From Xylanibacter brevis ATCC 19188 (GTDB lineage: Bacteria > Bacteroidota > Bacteroidia > Bacteroidales > Bacteroidaceae), in the NCBI RefSeq assembly GCF_000621725.1, contig NZ_JHXM01000004.1, forward strand, positions 124,001 to 188,000: DNA of 64,000 nucleotides. Reading direction: 5' to 3'. Shown here piece after piece: positions 54,383 through 61,060 of the stretch. Each line of letters opens with the position of its first letter. The first letter of the stretch is position 1. The notes under the pieces were generated by a model. That model was not told where the DNA came from. It worked only from the letters and a program-made list of their open reading frames with translations, and did not search any database. The translations under genes were made by a program, and so were the position numbers.

Positions 54383-54777
54383 TTACTCTTCACTGTCAAT
54401 AGTGTTTTCAATTCTGGCCTTTGCGACCTCCAATGATTCTTGAATCTGCTGCATCAAAACATGACGAGGCGGCAACTCTGTTAGGTAAAAAGAGAAGCAA
54501 ACTGCATCATCCTTCTGATATTTCTTGTCTCAAATCCTCTCTTTCCATACTCCTCTTGTAATTGTGTCGCAACCTGCGTCACAATTTGTTTTCCATACTC
54601 TGCACGTTGGTTACCAAGCAAATCGCGATTAATTCGTTCGCCAATATGCCAATACATCATTGTCAGTTCATAATTTGCTGTAGCAGCCACATGACTACGT
54701 GCCTGCTTGACAATCTGGCGCAAATCTTCTATCAGCATCTGTGCTTCTGGCTGCGCATACTTCCCGACCTCTTCCAT
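54383..54777 (-). pseudogene. DUF1016/YhcG nuclease remnant with internal deletion
   Basis: From the ATG at 54777 the frame encodes the N-terminal domain of DUF1016 (YhcG) proteins (MEEVGKYAQPEAQMLIEDLR ... MYWHIGERINRDLLG ... RGFETRNIRRMMQFASLF) and stops at 54481. Directly after, in another frame, come LTELPPRHVLMQQIQESLE and a stop at 54383-54385, matching the extreme C-terminus of the same family. The central part with the PD-(D/E)XK nuclease, about 200 residues by family length, is missing. It is a deletion with a frame change at the join near 54485. The probable promoter is TATCTTTG at 54886 to 54879. Confidence 0.82.
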
Positions 54778-54795
54778 CAGATATATCCTAATAAA

Positions 54796-54827
54796 TTTGT
54801 TATTCTCAACTAAATATCGTACCTTTG
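54796..54827 (+). promoter_or_regulatory. Outward-facing consensus promoter near attR
   Basis: TTTG (54796-54799), 20 bases, TACCTTTG (54820-54827) on the plus strand, pointing to attR and out of the element, with no gene in the next 700 bases on that strand. It overlaps the start of the DUF1016 remnant on the other strand. Confidence 0.6.
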
Positions 54828-54898
54828 CCACGAATATATAAAGCGAACTTTAAAATATTGAGCATTAAAATACGGCTGCAAAGATACACAAAAAAAGC

Positions 54899-54938
54899 CA
54901 CGGGAATGCATAATTTTTCCCGTGTTTTTCCCGTGATA
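54899..54938. repeat. Right-end TTCCCGTG repeats
   Basis: CACGGGAA (54899-54906, inverted), TTCCCGTG (54917-54924) and TTCCCGTGATA (54928-54938). They mirror the left-end repeats at 18130-18160. Confidence 0.55.
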
Positions 54939-55058
54939 ACACAAATTTAACATTACTTAAGATAATACAAGCTGCTTGTAAAATCCCGGAAACCCCTATA
55001 AAATCAGGCTTTTTAAAAAACTTCGATTTTTACTGATTTCTTTCAATCACCATATATT

Positions 55059-55076
55059 GAGTCCGGGTACCCCAAC
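55059..55076 (+). repeat. attR core
   Basis: GAGTCCGGGTACCCCAAC, identical to the tRNA-Gln 3' end at 18055-18072. The rest of the tRNA is absent here, so this is the chromosomal remnant left by integration. Confidence 0.9.
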
Positions 55077-55120
55077 AAAATCCGCTAGGTCACTGAAAAG
55101 TGCTTAGCGGATTTTCTTTT
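55077..55120 (+). terminator. Second copy of the tRNA-Gln terminator
   Basis: AAAATCCGCTA (55077-55087) pairs with TAGCGGATTTT (55105-55115), followed by CTTTT. Diverged relative of 18079-18115. Probably the original chromosomal tRNA terminator; the element then carries its own copy. Confidence 0.8.
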
Positions 55121-55242
55121 ATTCAATTACGCCCTCGTCGTCCTTTTCATAAATCCTGAATACGAGAAAGCCCACATAAAACAAGTCTTTTTCCCACGCT
55201 ATAGTGGCGCATTACCAACAGAAAAGCGTTACTTTGGTAATT

Positions 55243-55470
55243 CACGACTTAAGTCGAAAGATCTCACGACTTAAGTCAACAGATCTCACGACTGGAGTCA
55301 ACAGTTCTCACGACTGGAGTCAAAAGATCTCACGACTTAAGTCGTAAGACACCAAAGTGCCACTATTAGCATATAACAGCAGCACTATTAGCATATAACA
55401 GCAGCACTATTAGCATATAACAGCAGCACTATTAGCATATAATAGCGGCACTATTGACTTATAAAAAGAA
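55243..55470. repeat. Two adjacent tandem arrays, both with a 22-base period
   Basis: Five units beginning CACGACTTAAGTC or CACGACTGGAGTC start at 55243, 55265, 55287, 55309 and 55331; the centre GACTTAAGTC is a perfect palindrome and the CTGGAG units replace it. Four to five units beginning CACTATTAGCATATAA start at 55361, 55383, 55405, 55427 and, degenerate, 55449. ACTTTGGT (before the array) and ACCAAAGT (55351-55358) are inverted, as are TAGTGGC (55203-55209) and GCCACTA (55359-55365). Outside the element; no gene in 55121-55565. Confidence 0.85.
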
Positions 55471-55488
55471 CTGAAACAACAAACAAAA

Positions 55489-55562
55489 AGGGCCCTCTGA
55501 CTGCCAAGTTGTTTGCTTGACAAGCCAAAAGGCCCTGTCTGTCAGTCGGGAAAAGCTACCCG
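55489..55562 (-). terminator. Terminator region of the DUF349 gene
   Basis: Read leftward: an immediate CGGGTAGCTTTTCCCG hairpin (55562 to 55547), then AGGGCC (55536 to 55531 on the minus strand) pairing with GGCCCT (55494 to 55489) followed by a T-run. Confidence 0.75.
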
Positions 55563-55565
55563 ATA

Positions 55566-57353
55566 TTATTCTTTGTTTTCGGCATCGATAGCCTTGATCT
55601 TATCTTTTACCAGCTGCATATCGTCCTTGAGCTTCTGCACCTTGCGGTTCATCTCGTCGATGAGCGAGTTGCCCTTCTTTGAGCTGACGCTGAGGAAGCC
55701 CAGGTTGTTCTCGTAGGTAGCGATGTCCTGCTTCAGGTTTTCGTACTGACGCATCAGACGGGCACGCTCGCTGTCGAGTGCAGCCTCGCCACGCTCGGCC
55801 ACCTGCTTGAGGTTGTCCTTGAACTTATTGAGGCGCTTCTTGGCCACAGACACGTTGAGCTCCTTATACAGCTTGTCGAGTACAGCGTGGTATTCCTCGT
55901 AGAGCTTGTCCTTCTCTTTATAGGGAACATGACCGATGGCATTGTATTCTTCAACAAGCTTCTGAACCTTTGACTGCAGGTCTTCGCCAGCCTCTTCGGC
56001 AGCAGCCTTCAGGCGTGCAATGACATCCTGCTTCTTCTCCAGGTTCTGATGCTCCTCGCTGCGCTGACCAGCGCCAGCAGCATTGCGAGCCTCGAAGAAC
56101 TTGTTGCAGGCTGCCAGGAACTCTTCCCACAGCTGGTCGCCCAACTTCTTAGGCACCATACCGATGGTCTTCCACTCCTTCTGCAGGGCAATCAGCTTAT
56201 CGCTGGTAGAGCGCCACTCGGTGCTATCCTGCAGAGCCTTAGCCTTCTCGATGAGTGCACGCTTCTTGTCGGCATTTTCCTTGAAAGCATCCTTGAGGGC
56301 TTTGAAGTGCTCGGCCTTAGCTGCGAAGAACGCATCGCAGGCGGCACGGAAGCGCTCGAAGATCTTCACGTTCATCTTCTGAGGAGCAAAACCGATGCTC
56401 TTCCATTCCTGCTGGATGGCAATAATCTCCTGAGTAAGACGTTCCCAATCTGCACTACCCTTCTTTTCTTCGGCAACGATGGCCTCCACCTTCTCGCAAA
56501 GCACGGTCTTCTTCTGCAGGTTCTCCTCCTCGCGGGCACGGATATCCTCGAAATGCTGCTGATGGCGCTTGTTGATAACAGTAGAAGCAGCCTTGAAGCG
56601 CTGCCAGATTTCCTCACGCAACTCCTTGGCCACGGGACCAGTCTCACGGAACTCCTGATGGAGCTTCTGCAACTGATGGAAAGCGCTGATCACGTCTTCC
56701 TCGTCGGCCAACTTCTCGGCAGCCTCGCAGAGGTGCGTCTTCAGCTCCAGGTTTTTCTTGAAATCGTACTCGCGGGCTTCGCTGTTCAGCTTCAGCAGGT
56801 CGTAGAACTGCTCTACGTAGAGCTGATAGCTGCGCCACAACTCGTTGGCCTTATCGGCAGGCACACTCTTGATTTCCTTCCACTCTGCCTGCAGAGCTTT
56901 GAAGTCCTGGTATGATTTATTGGCTTCCTCGGGCGAGGTCACCATATTTTTGATCTTTTCAATAATCTCGAGTTTCTTCTTCAGATTCTCTTCCTTCTCA
57001 GCTTCCTGCTGACGGAACTGTTCGGCACGACGCTCTTTGATGACGCCCATCTCGGCCTTGAACACCTCCTCGAGTTCGTCGGGGGTCACTTGATAGGTGG
57101 CAGGATCGCCTCCAGCATCAACATATGCTTTCTGCTGGGCATCACGCTCGGCAATGTGAAGTTTGTAGAACACGGTCTTCAGATATTCCACCTCATCCTT
57201 CTGAGGAATTTCCTCACCATGGGCAATTTCCTTTACCCTGTCGAGCACTTCCTTCTTAGAGGTATATACCTTACGCTCTTCGACTGCGGCTTCTTGAGCC
57301 ATTACTTCTTCCTGTGTCCCCTGTTCGAGGATGTTTTCTTGAGAGTCCATCAT
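55566..57353 (-). CDS. DUF349 domain-containing protein
   Basis: Cytoplasmic, almost wholly helical protein of 595 residues with about five DUF349 repeats, each with the pattern xLxxEWKxIGxxPxxxxxxLWxxFxxA: ALQAEWKEIKSVPADKANEL, KLHQEFRETGPVAKELREEI, AIQQEWKSIGFAPQKMNVKI, ALQKEWKTIGMVPKKLGDQL and a degenerate fifth (LVEEYNAIGHVPYKEKDKLY). The family has no known function. Acidic N-terminus. Two tandem TAATTTTG boxes (57395 to 57388, 57408 to 57401) lie upstream. Confidence 0.92.
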   Translation of the reverse strand: MMDSQENILEQGTQEEVMAQEAAVEERKVYTSKKEVLDRVKEIAHGEEIPQKDEVEYLKTVFYKLHIAERDAQQKAYVDAGGDPATYQVTPDELEEVFKAEMGVIKERRAEQFRQQEAEKEENLKKKLEIIEKIKNMVTSPEEANKSYQDFKALQAEWKEIKSVPADKANELWRSYQLYVEQFYDLLKLNSEAREYDFKKNLELKTHLCEAAEKLADEEDVISAFHQLQKLHQEFRETGPVAKELREEIWQRFKAASTVINKRHQQHFEDIRAREEENLQKKTVLCEKVEAIVAEEKKGSADWERLTQEIIAIQQEWKSIGFAPQKMNVKIFERFRAACDAFFAAKAEHFKALKDAFKENADKKRALIEKAKALQDSTEWRSTSDKLIALQKEWKTIGMVPKKLGDQLWEEFLAACNKFFEARNAAGAGQRSEEHQNLEKKQDVIARLKAAAEEAGEDLQSKVQKLVEEYNAIGHVPYKEKDKLYEEYHAVLDKLYKELNVSVAKKRLNKFKDNLKQVAERGEAALDSERARLMRQYENLKQDIATYENNLGFLSVSSKKGNSLIDEMNRKVQKLKDDMQLVKDKIKAIDAENKE

Positions 57354-57387
57354 TTAACTTTTTAGTTACTGATTCGATTAGTACACA

Positions 57388-57408
57388 CAAAATTAGGCCT
57401 CAAAATTA
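57388..57408 (-). promoter_or_regulatory. Two tandem -7 boxes of the DUF349 gene
   Basis: TAATTTTG occurs twice on the minus strand, 13 bases apart, 35-50 bases before the ATG. Confidence 0.45.
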
Positions 57409-57462
57409 CGGAAAATAATTTTAACAGCCTAATTTTCTGTGATTTTTTTTCATTTTTGGGGT

Positions 57463-58389
57463 TTAAATAAGCCTTTTATACCTAAAAAACCACCAAGCAA
57501 GGGCCGAAACGCCCACTGAAATAGCCATAGCAAAGAGGAAACCAAAGTGGCTAGACTCCATGCCATTGATGAGGTTCATACCGAAAAGAGAGGCTATCAG
57601 CGTGGGGAACATCATGATAATGGTCACTGAAGTCAGCGTACGCATCACGGTGTTCATATTGTTATTAATAATCGACTGATAGGTATCCATCGTCGATTCG
57701 AGGATGTTCGAATAGATATTGGTGGTTTCGCGGGCCTGCGTCATCTCGATGTTGACATCTTCAATCAGGTCGGCATCGAGTTCGTCGATCTGCAGTTTGA
57801 ACTTCAGTTTAGACAGCAGGGTCTCGTTGCCACGAATAGATGTCTGGAAATAAGTGAGCGAATCCTGCAGACGGCTCAGGCCGATCAGGCTTTCATTGTT
57901 CACCTCCTTGTCAAGATTGCGCTTGGCTTTATCTATCAGCAGATTGATTTGCTTCAGGCGCTTCAGATACCACACGGCGCTGGAAAGGAACAAACGGAAA
58001 ATCATGTCCACATGATCGGTGAATCCATCATTGCGCTTCTGCTGATACGAGACGAAGTCAATCATCATGTTGGTCTCGTAGTAGCACACGGTAATCGTGA
58101 CGTCGCGCTTGTGGATGATACCCAGAGGCACGGTGGTATAGGGTGTGCGCGAACGCACCTCTTTGACATAGGGAATACGCAAGATGATGAGCATCCATCC
58201 GTCATCGTATTCATAACGGGCACGCTCGTCGGTATCGCTGATGTCTGAAATAAAATAATCGGGAATACCAAAGCGCTCTTCGAGTTCGCGCTGGTCTTCG
58301 TCTGTTGGACACGTCACCTGTATCCAGCAATTAGGCTGCCACTCCTGCAGTTGGCTTAGCCCCTCTGTTGTGTTCCAATAGGTCTTCAT
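57463..58389 (-). CDS. corA: CorA-family magnesium/cobalt transporter
   Basis: Pentameric divalent-cation channel of 308 residues. A long cytoplasmic alpha/beta domain leads to a stalk helix and two C-terminal membrane helices with the pore-entrance motif GMN in SLFGMNLINGM. The C-terminus ends in a basic FRYKRLI. The ATG at 58389 is preferred to an in-frame ATG 16 codons upstream because MKTYWNTTEGL matches Bacteroidetes CorA N-termini. The message has a leader of nearly 190 bases. Confidence 0.93.
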   Translation of the reverse strand: MKTYWNTTEGLSQLQEWQPNCWIQVTCPTDEDQRELEERFGIPDYFISDISDTDERARYEYDDGWMLIILRIPYVKEVRSRTPYTTVPLGIIHKRDVTITVCYYETNMMIDFVSYQQKRNDGFTDHVDMIFRLFLSSAVWYLKRLKQINLLIDKAKRNLDKEVNNESLIGLSRLQDSLTYFQTSIRGNETLLSKLKFKLQIDELDADLIEDVNIEMTQARETTNIYSNILESTMDTYQSIINNNMNTVMRTLTSVTIIMMFPTLIASLFGMNLINGMESSHFGFLFAMAISVGVSALAWWFFRYKRLI

Positions 58390-58584
58390 GATGCTAATCC
58401 GTTTGATAATACCACAAGTACGAAAGCGCGAAAGCACTCGTGTACATGGATAGTTTTACGAAAATAATTTAGCGGCAAAGGGATTAGCAGCCTTGTCGCT
58501 ATCCCCCGCCATTACGAATTGTAATTGTCCGCCGGGTAATCGTCCATAATTTTGTTGATAATTGGTTTAACGGCTGCAAAGGTA
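58390..58584 (-). promoter_or_regulatory. corA promoter and long leader
   Basis: TACCTTTG (58584 to 58577) is the only clear -7 box; it lies about 190 bases upstream of the corA start, giving a long leader in a genome where most messages have short ones. The leader has GC-rich segments (around 58510-58550) that could fold. I do not recognise an M-box or other known Mg2+ riboswitch. Confidence 0.5.
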
Positions 58585-58668
58585 CGAGAAAAAAAGTAAA
58601 AAACATAGAAATTGAGGAAATTATTTACCTTTTTTTTTATTAAACAATTGTTTCTCAATTATTATGCG

Positions 58669-58676
58669 TACCTTTG
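58669..58676 (+). promoter_or_regulatory. -7 box of nadB
   Basis: TACCTTTG ending 24 bases before the nadB ATG at 58701. Confidence 0.65.
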
Positions 58677-58700
58677 CAGTGTTTTAAAACAAAGAAGAGC

Positions 58701-60290
58701 ATGGTCTATAAATACGACTTTCTTATTATTGGTTCAGGAGTAGCGGGCATGAGTTATGCCCTGAAGGTAGCACGCGCCAACAAAGGTAAAGTGTGCATGA
58801 TTTGCAAAACGACACTTGATGAAGCCAACACCTCGTTTGCACAGGGCGGCGTGGCATCGGTTACCAACCTGCTGGTCGACAACTTTGACAAGCACATTGA
58901 AGACACCATGATAGCAGGCGACTATATTTCTGATCGCGCTGCCGTGGAACAAGTAGTTAGAAACGCACCCGAACAGATTAAAGAGCTGGTAAAATGGGGC
59001 GTAAACTTCGATAAGAAGGAAGATGGAAACTTCGATCTGCACCGCGAAGGCGGACACTCGGAATTCCGCATTCTGCACCATGCCGACGATACCGGAGCAG
59101 AGATTCAGCGCGGACTGATGGAGGCCGTGCGCAGCAATCCTAACATTGACATCAAGGAGAATCACTTTGCCGTTGAGATTATCACACAGCACCATCTGGG
59201 TGCCAAGGTGACACGACGCACACCATATATTAACTGTTATGGTGCATACGTGCTGAACCCCGAGACCGAGAAGGTGGACACCTATCTGGCAAAGGTCACC
59301 GTGATGTGTACTGGCGGATGCGGTGCTGTTTATCAGACGACCACCAACCCCGTGATTGCCACTGGCGATGGCGAGGCCATGGTCTATCGTGCCAAAGGTA
59401 CGGTGGCCGACATGGAGTTTGTGCAGTTTCACCCCACCGCCCTCTACTCACCTGGAGAAACCCACCCTGCCTTCCTCATCACCGAGGCTATGCGCGGCTA
59501 TGGCGGCATACTGCGTCTGCCTAATGGCGAGAGCTTCATGGAGAAATACGACGAACGCCTGTCGTTGGCACCACGCGACATCGTGGCTCGCGCCATCGAT
59601 AAAGAGATGAAGATTCACGGACTGGACCACGTCTGTCTGGACGTGACACATAAGGATCCTGCCGAGACGCGCCGTCACTTCCCCAATATCTATCAAAAGT
59701 GTCTGTCGATGGGCATCGACATCACGACCGACTACATCCCCGTGCGCCCCGCTGCCCACTACATGTGCGGTGGTATCAAGGTGGATTTGAACGGTTGCTC
59801 AAGCATTGAGCGCCTCTATGCCATCGGCGAGTGTTCTTGCACTGGTCTGCACGGTGGCAACCGTCTGGCATCCAACTCACTCATCGAGGCTGTGGTCTAT
59901 GCCGATGCTGCAGCCAAGCACTCATTGGAGCATGTGGACCTCTACGACTTCAACGAGAAGGTGCCTGAATGGAACGACGAGGGCACGCTGACCAACGAGG
60001 AGAAGGTGCTCATCACACAATCTGTAAAGGAGGTTGGAGAAATCATGTCTAACTACGTAGGCATCGTGCGTTCAGACCTTCGTCTGCATCGTGCCTGGGT
60101 GCGCCTTGACACGCTTTATGAAGAGACCGAGAACCTGTTCAAGCGCGTGAAAGCCACAAAGGACATCTGCGAGTTGCGCAACATGATCAACGTGGGCTAC
60201 CTGATTACTCGTTTTGCCCTTGAGCGCAAAGAAAGCCGAGGTCTGCACTACACCATCGACTATCCGGCTCATGCCTACGACAAGGAATAA
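58701..60290 (+). CDS. nadB: L-aspartate oxidase (NadB)
   Basis: Flavoenzyme that oxidises L-aspartate to iminoaspartate, the first step of de novo NAD synthesis. The FAD-binding IIGSGVAGMSYAL is near the N-terminus; TSFAQGGVASV, HREGGHSEFRILHHADDTG, GLDHVCLDVTH and the late CTGLHGGNRLASNSLIEAVV (in parts GGNRLASNSLIEA) are typical of the succinate dehydrogenase/NadB family. The C-terminal helical domain is complete. The ATG at 58701 is preferred over one nine codons upstream, which would overlap the promoter. NadA and NadC are not in the window. Confidence 0.94.
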   Translation: MVYKYDFLIIGSGVAGMSYALKVARANKGKVCMICKTTLDEANTSFAQGGVASVTNLLVDNFDKHIEDTMIAGDYISDRAAVEQVVRNAPEQIKELVKWGVNFDKKEDGNFDLHREGGHSEFRILHHADDTGAEIQRGLMEAVRSNPNIDIKENHFAVEIITQHHLGAKVTRRTPYINCYGAYVLNPETEKVDTYLAKVTVMCTGGCGAVYQTTTNPVIATGDGEAMVYRAKGTVADMEFVQFHPTALYSPGETHPAFLITEAMRGYGGILRLPNGESFMEKYDERLSLAPRDIVARAIDKEMKIHGLDHVCLDVTHKDPAETRRHFPNIYQKCLSMGIDITTDYIPVRPAAHYMCGGIKVDLNGCSSIERLYAIGECSCTGLHGGNRLASNSLIEAVVYADAAAKHSLEHVDLYDFNEKVPEWNDEGTLTNEEKVLITQSVKEVGEIMSNYVGIVRSDLRLHRAWVRLDTLYEETENLFKRVKATKDICELRNMINVGYLITRFALERKESRGLHYTIDYPAHAYDKE

Positions 60291-60368
60291 GAAAAGTTTC
60301 GAGCAGAATCAGAAATGGTTCTAAAGAAAAGGAAAACAAGTCTGAGAAATCAGAAATAGAACATAAAA

Positions 60369-60404
60369 GAAAGAGCGACAACCATCATGGTGTGTCGCTC
60401 TTTC
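60369..60404. terminator. Terminator after nadB
   Basis: Twelve-bp stem GAAAGAGCGACA (60369-60380) with 60393-60404, extended inward by ACC/GGT. Convergent genes on both sides, so probably bidirectional. Confidence 0.9.
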
Positions 60405-60411
60405 ACGTTAT

Positions 60412-60939
60412 TTATTCAATCTTTTTACCCTTGTAAAATACATCATAGGAGTCTTCACCATAGCCATCACCCGTATATTTAAAGGTTAACGCCATGGCTC
60501 CATCGACCTTCTGGCCATAGTAGAACACTGTAAAGGAGTCCTTTGCATAGCCTCCACCCAACTCTTCAAATGATTGTGCATGCGCATCCAACTTCTTGTT
60601 GCCATAATAGACGTTGAACTTTGTCTTATAGTAACCGCGATGCGATGGCGGAAGTTCTTCGTTACGCCCTTGATTACGCCAGCTGCTGGGCTCTTTCAAT
60701 CGGAACGAAGAAGGGTCTACATTCTCCAACACACGGCCATCCATATAGACATTGTACTTATCCTTGGCATAGCCACAGCCCAAATCACGGAAGGTACGAG
60801 CATCGGCATACTTCAACAACGCATGACCAAAATAGACGTGTCCGCGGTCTATCTCATAGCGCTGAGCACTGGCAAATAGGCAAAAGCCTGTCATTACTAA
60901 CAGCAAAAGCGATTTGCGAAAAACAGATGTTTGAGTCAT
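60412..60939 (-). CDS. DKNYY-family secreted protein
   Basis: Exported protein of 175 residues with a signal peptide ending at LFASAQ. Four imperfect repeats of the DKNYY type follow: YAKDKYNVYMDGRVL, YYKTKFNVYYGNKKL, YAKDSFTVFYYGQKV and YGEDSYDVFYKGKKI. The family has no assigned function; the repeats are beta-rich and probably form a small surface or periplasmic scaffold. Promoter TATCTTTG at 60976 to 60969. Confidence 0.88.
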   Translation of the reverse strand: MTQTSVFRKSLLLLVMTGFCLFASAQRYEIDRGHVYFGHALLKYADARTFRDLGCGYAKDKYNVYMDGRVLENVDPSSFRLKEPSSWRNQGRNEELPPSHRGYYKTKFNVYYGNKKLDAHAQSFEELGGGYAKDSFTVFYYGQKVDGAMALTFKYTGDGYGEDSYDVFYKGKKIE

Positions 60940-60968
60940 AATCTTATAGTTTTAAATGGTTGATGGTG

Positions 60969-60976
60969 CAAAGATA
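60969..60976 (-). promoter_or_regulatory. -7 box of the DKNYY gene
   Basis: TATCTTTG on the minus strand, 29 bases before the ATG, directly downstream of the alaS terminator. Confidence 0.6.
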
Positions 60977-60992
60977 AGGAATATCAACAAAA

Positions 60993-61039
60993 AAAGAATA
61001 GGAATTTCCGCATAACTTTGGAGGAAATCCCTATTCTTT
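60993..61039 (-). terminator. Terminator of alaS
   Basis: Seventeen-base stem with one mismatch (60993-61009 with 61023-61039), followed on the minus strand by a run of T. It lies 22 bases past the alaS stop. Confidence 0.9.
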
Positions 61040-61060
61040 AGAATATTTAACCAGGCTGTT

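Larger units (their letters stand above)
18055..55076. mobile_element. ~37-kb integrated island in tRNA-Gln with plasmid-like replication genes and defence cargo
   Basis: Bounded by an 18-bp direct repeat of the tRNA 3' end, with a tyrosine integrase adjacent to the right repeat. TTCCCGTG-type repeats lie inside both ends. Between 45142 and 54373 are iteron arrays, ParA, a small partner protein, a putative initiator, a TOPRIM primase-helicase, an Xis-like protein and an HTH regulator. The remainder is cargo with many nuclease, helicase and modification genes. No relaxase, coupling protein, type IV secretion, terminase or capsid gene is recognisable, so it is not a self-transmissible conjugative element or prophage by content. 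It is visibly more AT-rich than the flanking chromosome over most of its length. Confidence 0.88.

Noticed and set aside
18055..55076. Conjugative element or prophage
   Set aside because: No relaxase, coupling ATPase, mating-pair genes, terminase, portal or capsid could be recognised among the proteins.
55243..55470. Possible CRISPR array
   Set aside because: The repeats are contiguous with no spacers, and no cas gene is near.
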